Shown here in pieces: positions 9,197 to 18,990 of a stretch of 64,000 nt of DNA (the stretch's first letter is position 1; every line of letters starts with the position of its first letter). The notes below the pieces were generated by a model. That model was given only the letters and a program-made list of their open reading frames with translations, had not been told where the DNA came from and did no database searches. This DNA comes from Flavobacteriales bacterium (GTDB lineage Bacteria; Bacteroidota; Bacteroidia; UBA10329), in NCBI GenBank assembly GCA_016124845.1, contig WGMW01000008.1, forward strand, positions 124,001 through 188,000, read 5' to 3'. A program made the position numbers and the translations under genes.

Positions 9197-9730
9197 TCAG
9201 TTCCCAAGCAGCTTCTGAAGCTCTGCGTGAAGATTGGCACCACGCAGATTCCTGGCGATGATAACGCCTTCCTCATCGAGCAGGAAGTTACCTGGTATGG
9301 AGTTCACTCCATAGGTTGCTGCACCCGCGCTGTTCCAACCGCCAAGGTCGCTCACATTCGTCCAATCAAGACCATCTTGCTGAATGGCGTTCACCCACGC
9401 TTCTTTATTCTTGTCAAGTGAAACTCCGTAGATCTCGAAACCTTTATGATTGAACTTTTCATAAGCGTTCACCACGTTTGGGTTTTCAATCCTACACGGA
9501 CGACACCAAGAAGCCCAGAAATCGACCAGAACCACTTTTCCGCGCAGCGAGGAAAGGCTTATTTCTTTCCCATCAGGATTTTTGAATTTTAGTTCAGGGG
9601 CAATATCGCCAATGTTCAATCCCACCTTCTTTTCCTGAACAACGGTCTTGCCTTTGTCATCGTTTCCAGCTAATACCATAGCGGTACTGATCAGCAAACC
9701 AAAAGCGGCCAAGAATCCTATCTTTTTCAT
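9197..9730 (-). CDS. TlpA/ResA-like thiol-disulfide oxidoreductase
   Basis: 177 residues from ATG 9730; upstream codons back to 9793 run through the promoter and are excluded. A signal peptide or N-terminal anchor (MKKIGFLAAFGLLISTAMVLA) is followed by an AhpC-TSA/thioredoxin fold with redox motif WASWCRPCR near residue 77 and the cis-Pro region NSIPGNFLL near 150. It probably reduces or oxidises periplasmic cysteines, for example for cytochrome c maturation or stress. It is a single-gene transcript with its own promoter and terminator. Confidence 0.88.
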   Translation of the reverse strand: MKKIGFLAAFGLLISTAMVLAGNDDKGKTVVQEKKVGLNIGDIAPELKFKNPDGKEISLSSLRGKVVLVDFWASWCRPCRIENPNVVNAYEKFNHKGFEIYGVSLDKNKEAWVNAIQQDGLDWTNVSDLGGWNSAGAATYGVNSIPGNFLLDEEGVIIARNLRGANLHAELQKLLGN

Positions 9731-9745
9731 TTTCAATATTTTGTG

Positions 9746-9753
9746 CAAAGTTA
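9746..9753 (-). promoter_or_regulatory. -7 promoter box for the TlpA-like gene
   Basis: Minus strand reads TAACTTTG, a perfect TAnnTTTG match, 15 bases upstream of the ATG at 9730. It supports the downstream start choice. Confidence 0.55.
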
Positions 9754-9869
9754 AAATTGGAAATTCATTTTCAGCTTGGTCGGAAGTCAACAACCATACC
9801 GAATTTTAGTTGGCTGGTTATGTTAAAGAGCGTACCACATCAACTTGTCAACTTAACAAACGCCACCAA

Positions 9870-11174
9870 CTAAAGTCTTTTAATGTTCGCCCCGATCGCA
9901 TTCAGTCGCGTATCGATATTCTGATAACCACGATCGATCTGCTCAATATTGTGAATGAGGCTCTTTCCTTCAGCCGACAAGGCCGCAATCAGCAATGAAA
10001 CCCCTGCGCGGATGTCCGGGCTTGTCATCTGAATTCCGCGCAGCGGAACTTGATGGTCCATACCGATTACCGTAGCACGGTGTGGATCGCAAAGAATGAT
10101 CTTCGCTCCCATGTCAATCAATTTATCCACGAAGAATAGGCGGCTCTCAAACATCTTCTGATGAATAAGCACGCTTCCTTTTGCCTGCGTAGCAACCACA
10201 AGTACGATGCTCAAAAGGTCTGGTGTGAAACCTGGCCAAGGCGCATCTGCAACCGTCAAAATGGAACCATCGATAAAAGATTCGATCTCATAATGTTCCT
10301 GCGATGGAATGTACAGGTCATCGCCTTTCAATTCCATCTGAATTCCCAACCGCTCGAAAATGGTCGGGATGATTCCCAGATCGGGATAACTCACATCCTT
10401 GATCGTGATCTCGGAACGCGTCATGGCTGCCAAACCGATGAATGAACCGATCTCGATCATATCTGGCAGACAACGATGATCTGTACCTCCTAAAGACTCA
10501 ACTCCATCAATAACCAGAAGATTGGAACCAACACCCGAGATCTTCGCTCCCATTCTGTTGAGCATTTTGCATAGCTGCTGCAAGTACGGCTCGCAAGCCG
10601 CATTGTAAATGGTCGTTCGGCCTTTGGCCAGAACCGCTGCCATTACAATATTGGCCGTTCCAGTTACCGAAGCTTCATCAAGCAGCATATAGCAACCTTG
10701 CAAATTGGAAGCTTCTACTTTGTAGAACTGCTCCTCTGCCATGTACACGAACTTGGCTCCCAACTTTTGAAAACCAATGAAATGTGTGTCGAGTCTTCTT
10801 CTTCCGATCTTGTCTCCGCCCGGCTGCGGAATATATCCTTTGCCGAAACGCGCCAGCATTGGACCAACTACCATGATGGATCCGCGTAAGCCCGAACCTT
10901 TTTTCTTGAAATCCTCCGAATGGAGATATTCAAGGTTCACATCATCTGCCTGAAACTCATAGGTGTCTTCATTCAACTGATTGACCTTCACATTCATATC
11001 TCGAAGCAGATCGATCAACTTGTTGACATCCCTAATGTTGGGAATATTGGAAATAGTGACCTTCTCAGGTGTGAGGAGAACAGCACAAAGAATCTGTAAG
11101 GCTTCGTTCTTGGCGCCCTGTGGAATCAGTTCACCACTCAGTCTATTACCGCCAATAATCTCAAATGAAGCCAT
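9870..11174 (-). CDS. murA: UDP-N-acetylglucosamine 1-carboxyvinyltransferase (Asp-type MurA)
   Basis: 434 residues, full-length EPSP-synthase fold. It transfers enolpyruvate from PEP to UDP-GlcNAc, the first committed step of peptidoglycan synthesis. Seen: substrate-contacting GAKNEALQ near residue 20 and the active-site loop PGGDKIGRRRLDTH. In E. coli the loop Cys (C115) is the acid catalyst and the fosfomycin target; here that position is Asp (residue 121). Asp-type MurA enzymes are known to be active and fosfomycin-insensitive. The start overlaps the stop of the DUF4290 gene by one base (11174). Confidence 0.95.
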   Translation of the reverse strand: MASFEIIGGNRLSGELIPQGAKNEALQILCAVLLTPEKVTISNIPNIRDVNKLIDLLRDMNVKVNQLNEDTYEFQADDVNLEYLHSEDFKKKGSGLRGSIMVVGPMLARFGKGYIPQPGGDKIGRRRLDTHFIGFQKLGAKFVYMAEEQFYKVEASNLQGCYMLLDEASVTGTANIVMAAVLAKGRTTIYNAACEPYLQQLCKMLNRMGAKISGVGSNLLVIDGVESLGGTDHRCLPDMIEIGSFIGLAAMTRSEITIKDVSYPDLGIIPTIFERLGIQMELKGDDLYIPSQEHYEIESFIDGSILTVADAPWPGFTPDLLSIVLVVATQAKGSVLIHQKMFESRLFFVDKLIDMGAKIILCDPHRATVIGMDHQVPLRGIQMTSPDIRAGVSLLIAALSAEGKSLIHNIEQIDRGYQNIDTRLNAIGANIKRL

Positions 11175-11809
11175 TATCCGTTGCGTCTTCTGTTGTTATT
11201 CTTCTTACGCTTGCGCCCTTTGCGCTGTCGATTGTTATTATTGTTGCGCTGAGTGGTATCGATCAATTCTTTGGCCAACGACAGCTCTGTTCCCTCTGGC
11301 AACGTGATTTTGCCACCTGAAAGTTCTCGAAGATCTTTGATGATCACTCGGTCATCTACCGAATCGCGGTTCCAGTTGAGATAAGAGCGCTTCATGATGT
11401 CTGCGACAGCCACACCCATTTTGATGCGTTCTTCCTCATTTTGCTCCTCGGCAACCTTGGCGATCATGTGCTCCAAAATTCTACCGTAGTGGCGATATGA
11501 TATCTCACTGTCCGGATATGGAATTCGGTCTGGGCCTGTTTCAAAATCCTCACGAAGTGGTTTTGGGAATGGAGAATCAACATCCAATTGAAAATCCGAA
11601 ATGATGAACATGTGATCCCATAGCTTATGCGTCAGATCCTCATTCGCTCTCAGGTATGGATTTACCTGTCCCATCACTTTAATAATGGAATTTGCCGCCC
11701 GATTCCGTTCCTCACGGTTCTCGATTGTCTTTGCAAACTCGATCATCTTCTGAATGTTGCGGCCATACTCGGGAATCTGCATCGTTTCCCGTGCCGTGTT
11801 GTATTCCAT
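11174..11809 (-). CDS. DUF4290 family protein
   Basis: 211 residues from ATG 11809, chosen because GGAGGAAGG lies 7 bases upstream and the family usually begins MEYN; an ATG at 11833 would add eight residues. Mostly helical (~1-170), with conserved-looking IPEYGRNIQ and WDHMFIISDFQLDVDSP, and a very basic Arg/Asn/Lys-rich tail (~185-211: RKGRKRKKNNNRRR) that could bind nucleic acid. DUF4290 genes sit directly before murA in many Bacteroidota, as here. Function unknown. Confidence 0.85.
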   Translation of the reverse strand: MEYNTARETMQIPEYGRNIQKMIEFAKTIENREERNRAANSIIKVMGQVNPYLRANEDLTHKLWDHMFIISDFQLDVDSPFPKPLREDFETGPDRIPYPDSEISYRHYGRILEHMIAKVAEEQNEEERIKMGVAVADIMKRSYLNWNRDSVDDRVIIKDLRELSGGKITLPEGTELSLAKELIDTTQRNNNNNRQRKGRKRKKNNNRRRNG

Positions 11810-11868
11810 CTGCAATCCTTCCTCCAAATTCATGTATGTGCGTTTAATGCGTGCAAATTATAAAAGCC

Positions 11869-11902
11869 CCCTCAATCCCCCAAAGGGGGAAATTCCTTGC
11901 TT
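11869..11902. repeat. REP-like palindrome upstream of DUF4290-murA
   Basis: CCCCCTCAATCCCCC followed by AAAGGGGGAAATTCC forms a short GC-rich hairpin of the same general type as the elements at 4857 and 57781. It lies between the divergently placed terminator of ahcY and the start of DUF4290. No open function. Confidence 0.6.
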
Positions 11903-11945
11903 ATCGCTGACCTTCCGGAAATAGAATTGGAAGGGAACCAATATG

Positions 11946-11980
11946 AAAAATCCGCGATGTTCTGAACACCACGGATTTTT
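11946..11980 (-). terminator. Rho-independent terminator after ahcY
   Basis: Minus strand: AAAAATCCG ... CGGATTTTT, with an inner pairing TGTTC/GAACA, beginning 27 bases after the ahcY stop. The closing T run is on the transcript's 3' side. Confidence 0.75.
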
Positions 11981-12007
11981 ATTCTGAATAGAAGATCAGA
12001 AAACTTC

Positions 12008-13321
12008 TTAGTAGCGATAGTAATCTGGTTTGTAAGGTCCATCCACCGTTACACCGATGTACTTGGCCTGCTCTTCGCTCAGCTCTTCCAACTCAACACC
12101 GATCTTGGCCAAATGCAATCTTGCCACTTTCTCATCCAAATGTTTTGGAAGCATGTAAACCTTGTTTTCGTAAGCCGAAGCGTTTGTCCAAAGCTCCAAC
12201 TGAGCCAACGTTTGGTTTGTGAATGAGTTTGACATTACGAACGATGGGTGACCAGTAGCGCAACCCAAGTTCACCAAACGACCTTCGGCCAGAACGATGA
12301 TGTCGTTTCCATCTACATTATAAAGATCGACCTGCGGTTTGATGACATCTTTGGTCTGACCGTAATTCTTGTTCAACCAAGCCATGTCAATTTCGTTATC
12401 GAAGTGACCGATGTTGCAAACGATGGTCTTGTCTTTCATCGCTTTGAAACTCTCACCCGTGATGATGTCTTTGTTTCCAGTAGCGGTAACCACAATATCA
12501 GCACGAGGAACAGCATTTGCCATGCTCTTCACTTCGTAGCCATCCATTGCCGCTTGAAGCGCACAGATAGGATCGATCTCTGTAACGATAACACGAACGC
12601 CTGCTCCACGCAATGAAGCGGCAGAACCTTTACCAACATCTCCGTAACCGGCAACAACGGCAACTTTACCTGCAAGCATAATGTCTGTTGCTCTGCGGAT
12701 GGCATCTACCAACGACTCTTTACAACCGTATTTGTTATCGAATTTCGACTTGGTAACCGAATCGTTGATGTTGATGGCAGGAAGTGGAAGTGTTCCATTC
12801 TTCATTCGCTCATACAATCTGTGAACACCCGTGGTAGTTTCCTCAGAGATTCCACCGATCTCTTTCACCAATTCCGGGTAGCGGTCAAGTACCATGTTGG
12901 TAAGGTCGCCACCATCATCAAGTATCATGTTCAATGGCTGTCCATCTTCAAACGCGAAAAGCGTTTGCTCAATACACCAATCGAATTCCTCTTCGTTCAT
13001 TCCCTTCCATGCAAAAACTGGAATACCGGCAGCAGCAATGGCAGCAGCGGCATGGTCCTGAGTTGAGAAGATGTTGCAAGAAGACCAAGTGACATCCGCA
13101 CCCAATTCAACCAACGTTTCGATAAGAACTGCTGTTTGGATTGTCATGTGCAGACAACCCGCAATGCGTGCTCCTTTCAATGGTTTGCTTGGGCCATATT
13201 CTTCGCGAAGCGACATGAGACCAGGCATTTCTGCCTCAGCCAAACGGATTTCTTTTCTTCCCCACTCTGCGAGGGAAATGTCTCTGACCTTGTACTTCAA
13301 TTGTTCTGTTGTATTGCTCAT
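12008..13321 (-). CDS. ahcY: Adenosylhomocysteinase
   Basis: 437 residues from ATG 13321 ([14 protein letters not shown]); the in-frame ATG at 13351 lies inside the promoter box and is rejected. It hydrolyses S-adenosylhomocysteine to adenosine and homocysteine, closing the methyl cycle. Seen: N-terminal substrate domain ([17 protein letters not shown]), NAD-binding Rossmann motif [10 protein letters not shown] near residue 225, and the C-terminal ending KPDYYRY typical of the family. It has its own promoter and terminator. Confidence 0.97.
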   Translation of the reverse strand: MSNTTEQLKYKVRDISLAEWGRKEIRLAEAEMPGLMSLREEYGPSKPLKGARIAGCLHMTIQTAVLIETLVELGADVTWSSCNIFSTQDHAAAAIAAAGIPVFAWKGMNEEEFDWCIEQTLFAFEDGQPLNMILDDGGDLTNMVLDRYPELVKEIGGISEETTTGVHRLYERMKNGTLPLPAININDSVTKSKFDNKYGCKESLVDAIRRATDIMLAGKVAVVAGYGDVGKGSAASLRGAGVRVIVTEIDPICALQAAMDGYEVKSMANAVPRADIVVTATGNKDIITGESFKAMKDKTIVCNIGHFDNEIDMAWLNKNYGQTKDVIKPQVDLYNVDGNDIIVLAEGRLVNLGCATGHPSFVMSNSFTNQTLAQLELWTNASAYENKVYMLPKHLDEKVARLHLAKIGVELEELSEEQAKYIGVTVDGPYKPDYYRY

Positions 13322-13348
13322 TGCGTTTGTTTGCTTTAAAACGGGCGG

Positions 13349-13356
13349 CAAAGGTA
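13349..13356 (-). promoter_or_regulatory. -7 promoter box for ahcY
   Basis: Minus strand reads TACCTTTG (TAnnTTTG), 27 bases upstream of the ATG at 13321. Confidence 0.55.
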
Positions 13357-13385
13357 CGATATAGCTTAGAATTAGCCAATTACGT

Positions 13386-15227
13386 CTATTGCTTCACCAC
13401 CTTTCGTATTGTTGCTCTGCCATCCTCTGTTTTCACTTTCAAAAAGTAATTTCCTGCGGAAAGACCCGACACATCCAATGTAGTGCTTCCAGCGTTCTGC
13501 GTAATCTTCATTTCTACCAACTGTCCACGCGAATCGAACATGGAAATGAAAGCATTTGTTCCGCCTGCAACCGTCAAATTATTCGAACACGGATTCGGAT
13601 AAATATCGATGTTAGCTTCGCCTGAACTGGAAAGACCTGTCACCATGCCTTGCCCTTCCACCACTTCCAGCATCTGATTGGCAGTCACATTACGATAACG
13701 GTCCAGCCCGCCACCGTACCAGATCACATCCACAGAATCAACCATTGTGTTCTGTGCCAAACCGAAATGGGCCACTTGCCAATGTTGGGAACTGAAGCTG
13801 CTTTCACCACCTATCTCGCGCATGTACGATTGCCCGTTCACATAAATAATCACTTTTGTTCCAATACCGTTGGTGTTGTTCTGCACACCCACTGCTTTTA
13901 CCTGTAGCCAGTTCTGCTGTGGTGAATCATTCCTGTAAAGAAAACTCTTGCTTGTTCCACCGATGGAATCGGTAATGCCAACGAACACATCGAGGTCGCC
14001 ATCCTTATCATAGTCGCAATACGCTAATGCCCGGGAAACATACGTATCGGCAACTCCTGTCTCAAAGGAAACATCCGTGAAGTTTCCAAAACCATCATTG
14101 ATGTACAATTTATTTGAGTCGAGAGCGGGATGCGGATAATCGTAAGAAAGCGATCCATTGGCTATCATCACATCCTCATCCATATCATTGTCAATATCGA
14201 GAAATCCGACTCCCCATCCGACCTTCCAATGGCGCATGCTCATGTCCTGTAACCAAACAGAATCGTTATGCAATCCTACATTCACAAGTTCATCTTCGTA
14301 GCCTGATAGCGAGCTCACCATGAATTTATCGTCTCGGATATTGGTGGTGTAATAATCGAAAACGCCATCGGCATTCACGTCCGTTCGGGCAACACCCATT
14401 CCGTTCATTTCCATGTCGAGACCCAAACTATGGCTCACCTCTACAAATGGAACCGATGGCCCATCGTTTCTGAACATTCGGTTTGGTGATTTACCAACAA
14501 AAAAACCGAAGTCATTTGACACAAAAAGGTCGGGATCGTGATCGTTGTCAAAATCGGTAACTATAACCCCAAGGCCACAACCGCTTGTATCATCAATACC
14601 GACCAAACTCGCTTTAGAAGTGAACGTTCCATCTGCATTGTTCTCATAGTAGAAATTTGCCTCAGAATCTACTGTTGCCAGACCATTTACCAACGTCATA
14701 TTCATATAACGTGACCAATTGCAAACAAACAGATCGAGCCAACCGTCCATGTTCAGATCACCGAAGGTTGAAGAAAAACTGTTTGCCGTATCTTCCTTAC
14801 CAGCCCATTCAATGACGTGTGCAAATGTTCCATCTCCATTATTCATGAAGAGATAGTTTGGATGCGTGCGAAAAGTGGTAACGAAAATGTCATTCCAACC
14901 ATCCCGATTGAAATCACCTGTAGTGACTCCATCCGTGTTGGCTGAGGCAACGACAGAAATACCAGAAGCAGATGTCTGATCCGAAAAAGTACCATCACCG
15001 TTATTTCTGTAAAGTGCATCTGCTCCACTTCCTCCAGTTAGATAGAGGTCGTACCACCCGTCATTATTGTAATCGAACCAGGCCGCGCCACCTTGTCCAG
15101 ACATATCGTTGTCGCAAAGAACAGCATGATGATAAATGCCAACGCTTTGAGAAACCTCAGTAAGCACCTGTGAATTAACATTTGAACCGACCTGAAGAGC
15201 GGTGAGTACGAGTATCAGTTTTTTCAT
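13386..15227 (-). CDS. Secreted FG-GAP/VCBS repeat protein with ASPIC/UnbV domain and T9SS sorting signal
   Basis: 613 residues with a signal peptide ([20 protein letters not shown]). From ~35 to 430 there are about seven FG-GAP/VCBS-type repeats rich in D-x-D-x-D-G calcium loops ([36 protein letters not shown] and so on), predicting a beta-propeller. Residues ~435-530 match the ASPIC/UnbV domain ([13 protein letters not shown]...[12 protein letters not shown]). The last ~75 residues are a T9SS type A sorting domain ([12 protein letters not shown] ... [11 protein letters not shown]). It is predicted to be surface-exposed or released. Ligand unknown. Confidence 0.9.
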   Translation of the reverse strand: MKKLILVLTALQVGSNVNSQVLTEVSQSVGIYHHAVLCDNDMSGQGGAAWFDYNNDGWYDLYLTGGSGADALYRNNGDGTFSDQTSASGISVVASANTDGVTTGDFNRDGWNDIFVTTFRTHPNYLFMNNGDGTFAHVIEWAGKEDTANSFSSTFGDLNMDGWLDLFVCNWSRYMNMTLVNGLATVDSEANFYYENNADGTFTSKASLVGIDDTSGCGLGVIVTDFDNDHDPDLFVSNDFGFFVGKSPNRMFRNDGPSVPFVEVSHSLGLDMEMNGMGVARTDVNADGVFDYYTTNIRDDKFMVSSLSGYEDELVNVGLHNDSVWLQDMSMRHWKVGWGVGFLDIDNDMDEDVMIANGSLSYDYPHPALDSNKLYINDGFGNFTDVSFETGVADTYVSRALAYCDYDKDGDLDVFVGITDSIGGTSKSFLYRNDSPQQNWLQVKAVGVQNNTNGIGTKVIIYVNGQSYMREIGGESSFSSQHWQVAHFGLAQNTMVDSVDVIWYGGGLDRYRNVTANQMLEVVEGQGMVTGLSSSGEANIDIYPNPCSNNLTVAGGTNAFISMFDSRGQLVEMKITQNAGSTTLDVSGLSAGNYFLKVKTEDGRATIRKVVKQ

Positions 15228-15243
15228 TTAAAGAACCGAAAGA

Positions 15244-18200
15244 CTATCTAAAGATAGTTATCGTTCCCATTTTGGCGAATTCCTTACCTGTGTACCAAGT
15301 AAGATGAATTTGATAGGAATATGCACCTTCCTGAACGGGTTTACCAGATTCCCTGTGTGTACCATCCCAATACTCGGTCACATCATTGGTTTCCCAGACA
15401 AGTTTGCCCCAACGGTCGAAAATCTGAATATGCCAATCGACTATTCCTTTCTCCTTTATCTCAAAGACATCGTTGATGCCATCGTCATTGGGCGTAAATG
15501 CAGTTTGAATGAAGAAGGTCTCCTGTTCCCAAACTCTGAAGGGAATTGTGATGGTATCAGGACATCCGATCTCTCTCATTACGATCAATTGCACGTCAAA
15601 CAGCCCTGAATCTTGGAAGATGCCCACCGCATCAAGGATACTGTCAACAGTATATCCATTGCCAAAATCCCAGAAGGAGTATTCGGGTACGATATTCAAA
15701 CTGGTATTCCAGAATTGCATGGTCGTATCCGGTAATTGCAAAGCCACGCTGTCAGGATAGAAGTCTGCGATCGGATGCGCCCTTACCTCAACAAAAACCT
15801 TGGCTGAATCCACGCATCCGAACCGATTGGAAACAGTCTGCGTCACCACATACCAACCTGGTTCATCAAACGTGTAATCAAATTCATCATTTATATCTCC
15901 TTGCTGCGGAATGGTAACATCCTTGTCTGAGAAGTGATATTCCCAAGCATCAATATTTACATCAAAATGAGATGAATCGTGAATCGTGATGGGAAGATCC
16001 GTACAGACTATAGTGTCCATCCCAAACCCAGCAATTGGAGATGCGTGGACCAGAATAGTGACCGGAGTTGCCTGTGCTTGGCAGCCATCTTCCGAGAAAA
16101 CGGTCAGGTTGACGATATAGGTTCCTGAATCATTGAATGCATGAAATGGGTTTTGAAGATCGCTTGTATTGAAGGTTCCGGAATTCCCATCTCCAAAATC
16201 CCATTGCCAAGATGCAGCATTCACAGAATTGTCATAAAACCGAAGATCGGAGGAATCGCAAACCTCTGTAGGCGAAACATTGAAACCTGCAACTGGTATC
16301 ACCCATGGGGTTATCATGTTAGGTACAACCACTGTATCGGTAAAAACCGTATTCGAAGCGGCTAAGGTCACAGTATACGGGCCAGTTCCAGTGAAGGTGT
16401 GCGTAGGATTTTGCAAAGACGAAGTATCGCCATCTCCGAAATCCCAGTACCATGTTACAGGATTCCCCTGAGATGTATCTGTAAATGCGACCTCTGTAGA
16501 GCCACATTGTGAATCTTCCGTGTAAGTAAAACCACCATAAACATATGGAGGCAGAATGATGTCTACAGGAACATTGCAGATGGCAGAACAGCCAAAAGTA
16601 TCTGTAACCTCCACACTTGCGCTGTAGGTTCCCGTACTTCCGTAAAGATGCGAAGGGCTTTGATCGGTAGCCGAGCCACCATCACCGAACTGCCAGAAAT
16701 ACTCAAATGGGGGTGTAGCAGCGGTTACATCTGCATTGAAGCCAGTCTCTGCTCCCAGATAACTGTTAGTGACATTGCTGCAATCGATAACCGGATTGAG
16801 ATGAACGATGACCGTGATTACATCCGAAGTGACCGTTGGCACGGTCGGGCATGGATATGAGCTGGTCATGGTCACTTTGACCTGATCGCCATCACTAATA
16901 AAGTTGGGTGTGAAAGATGTTCCTGTTCCGCTTGATGCCCCATTGACAAACCACTCGAACGTGGGGCTGCTGCCGCCAGCGTAAGGAACTGCTCCGAAGG
17001 TGATGGATTCACCCTCACATATCTCTGTAGATGTGGCTGTGATGAAAACATCCGGCTCTACCACAGGCATCACCACAACGTAGTGGGTATCTGGCTTTGC
17101 CCAACCGCAACATGGAGACTGGGTCTGCAACGTGACCATGTATGTGCCTACATCGTTGTAGGTGTGCGAAGGAGCACCCTGGCTACTTGTGTTCTGATTC
17201 CCTGAGTTCGGATCCCCGAAATCCCATCTAAAACCAAGCACGTTGAAACTTGTAGGCCAAGTGCTTGAAAAATTCACAACGTCACCTGGGCAAATGGTGT
17301 CTTGCGCTTGAATTGTTGGAAGATACGGTGTTCCATCAATGAAAATGTTGACAAAACCCGAATGAAAATAAGGCACACCGTTGGAGACCATTGTCAGATC
17401 CTGAGCTCCCATGGTTGTGTATTGAACACTTGTACTCTGACCTACGGTGTTCTGTGGAACGGTGGTACCTTCGTAGAACCACTCTATGATTCCATTTGCA
17501 TTGGTGGTAAAATTGATGTCAGAGTAGGTGCAAGCAGTTGACTCCATCAGAACATCAGGCTCAACGTTGGCCGCCAGACTCGATTGGGTCACCTGTATTC
17601 CTATTGGTTCCTGATATAAAGGAAGGCTTTCTCCTGGAGCTCCGTTTCCTCCATTTCCTCCTCTTCCACCTCGAGAACCAACTCCACCGGCCCCACCCCT
17701 TGAACACGGTCCGGCATTTCCATCCTGTTGCTCACCTCCTGGTCCTCCTTGTCCCCCTAAACCGCCAAGTCCTCCAGGGTAACCTCCCATTCCTGCAACA
17801 CCTGGAAGACCGGACTCCAAAACACAATCATTAAGACTTCCCCCAACGCCATTGTTGGTAATGTAAATTCCGAAAGAACCACCTCCGCCACCTCCGCTGG
17901 TTGCTCCGTGGCCACCTTCTCCACCTTCACCACCTCCGCCTCCACCAGCACCGGTACCTGGATTAGCGAAAGGCAGCACTCCTACTCCTGCAGAACCTGA
18001 TCCACCTCCACCTCCGCCTCCGGAACCAGGCTCACCATTCTGACCATAGGTTCCATGGCCTGGCACAAAAAAACCTCCCGCGTGAGAGGAAACACCATCT
18101 AGACCATCGGCTCCATCAGCACCATCTTGTGAGGCATTGATACCTGCAGTTCCGTTGGCAGTTCCACCACTGTTGCAATCACCAAATGTGCTACATGGAT

Positions 18201-18990
18201 CGTTTATGAGATATCTGAATCTCAACCCTGGCATTCCTCCAGCTCCTGCATACAGTCCTGTACCTGCTTGTCCTGGAAACCCATCTTTTCCGTTTGCATT
18301 GGAAAACAGGGAAAAACCTTCTCCTTCCGGACCTCCATTTCCTCCATCACCGCCAGCAGCAATTCCGCCAGACCATCCGTTCCCGCCAGCTCCCCCTGCA
18401 TTCGGCTGATTGGAACAATTGGCTCCATTCTGTCCTGGTTGTCCGTCTTGACCGACCAAACCATCTCCCCCTGGCACTCCTTCAATTCCATCACCACCGT
18501 TACCTGCCGTAACACGAATCCTATCCAAGGTATATTGAGAACAGCCGTTGAGATAGATTCCGCAGGTTGAACTACTTGGTTCAACTGCATCATCAACAAT
18601 GACAGAAAGATCATGAAGATGAAAATCCGAAATATCGATGGCCGCCAAGGCGAAGATACTTACCGATGAAGGTGCCGTGGCATCTCTGTGGAAGATGGTC
18701 GGTATGTTATTGGATTTGACCCAAGTGGACGGATCATATGAACCATCGATCGTGACCCCATTAACAAGAAACAGCGTATCGGAAAGTGGATAGGTTCCTT
18801 GCGCCATACGGATCTGATTGAGCCCGGGACCAACCATTGACATGGCATTTTGAATGTTGGTTGGTGCGGCTTTGGTACCGCTTCCAGAACCATTGGGGGT
18901 AACATAAATGATATTGCACTCTTGAGCAGCAGCCCCTAAAGAACCCGCAATCATCAATAACGCTATCAGGAAATTCCTCGCCTTTATCAT
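15244..18990 (-). CDS. Giant secreted glycine-rich PKD protein with gliding-motility-associated C-terminal domain
   Basis: 1248 residues. Signal peptide (ends GAAAQ); ~25-160 resembles a DUF1565/right-handed beta-helix start (YVTPNGSGSGTKAAP); ~165-470 is a Gly-rich tract with GxxGxxG and GGx triplets (GGMGGYPGGLGGLGG). Then come ~570-1150 with at least five PKD-like modules (WDFGDGDTSSLQNPTHTF and similar) and a final ~90-residue type B T9SS domain (FTPNDDGINDVFEI ... FDRWGKLVW ... GTITIFR). Its start overlaps the stop of the upstream paralogue by 4 bases. It is probably an adhesin or surface-matrix protein. The Gly tract could fold as a polyglycine-II bundle, which is inference. Confidence 0.88.
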   Translation of the reverse strand: MIKARNFLIALLMIAGSLGAAAQECNIIYVTPNGSGSGTKAAPTNIQNAMSMVGPGLNQIRMAQGTYPLSDTLFLVNGVTIDGSYDPSTWVKSNNIPTIFHRDATAPSSVSIFALAAIDISDFHLHDLSVIVDDAVEPSSSTCGIYLNGCSQYTLDRIRVTAGNGGDGIEGVPGGDGLVGQDGQPGQNGANCSNQPNAGGAGGNGWSGGIAAGGDGGNGGPEGEGFSLFSNANGKDGFPGQAGTGLYAGAGGMPGLRFRYLINDPCSTFGDCNSGGTANGTAGINASQDGADGADGLDGVSSHAGGFFVPGHGTYGQNGEPGSGGGGGGGSGSAGVGVLPFANPGTGAGGGGGGEGGEGGHGATSGGGGGGSFGIYITNNGVGGSLNDCVLESGLPGVAGMGGYPGGLGGLGGQGGPGGEQQDGNAGPCSRGGAGGVGSRGGRGGNGGNGAPGESLPLYQEPIGIQVTQSSLAANVEPDVLMESTACTYSDINFTTNANGIIEWFYEGTTVPQNTVGQSTSVQYTTMGAQDLTMVSNGVPYFHSGFVNIFIDGTPYLPTIQAQDTICPGDVVNFSSTWPTSFNVLGFRWDFGDPNSGNQNTSSQGAPSHTYNDVGTYMVTLQTQSPCCGWAKPDTHYVVVMPVVEPDVFITATSTEICEGESITFGAVPYAGGSSPTFEWFVNGASSGTGTSFTPNFISDGDQVKVTMTSSYPCPTVPTVTSDVITVIVHLNPVIDCSNVTNSYLGAETGFNADVTAATPPFEYFWQFGDGGSATDQSPSHLYGSTGTYSASVEVTDTFGCSAICNVPVDIILPPYVYGGFTYTEDSQCGSTEVAFTDTSQGNPVTWYWDFGDGDTSSLQNPTHTFTGTGPYTVTLAASNTVFTDTVVVPNMITPWVIPVAGFNVSPTEVCDSSDLRFYDNSVNAASWQWDFGDGNSGTFNTSDLQNPFHAFNDSGTYIVNLTVFSEDGCQAQATPVTILVHASPIAGFGMDTIVCTDLPITIHDSSHFDVNIDAWEYHFSDKDVTIPQQGDINDEFDYTFDEPGWYVVTQTVSNRFGCVDSAKVFVEVRAHPIADFYPDSVALQLPDTTMQFWNTSLNIVPEYSFWDFGNGYTVDSILDAVGIFQDSGLFDVQLIVMREIGCPDTITIPFRVWEQETFFIQTAFTPNDDGINDVFEIKEKGIVDWHIQIFDRWGKLVWETNDVTEYWDGTHRESGKPVQEGAYSYQIHLTWYTGKEFAKMGTITIFR

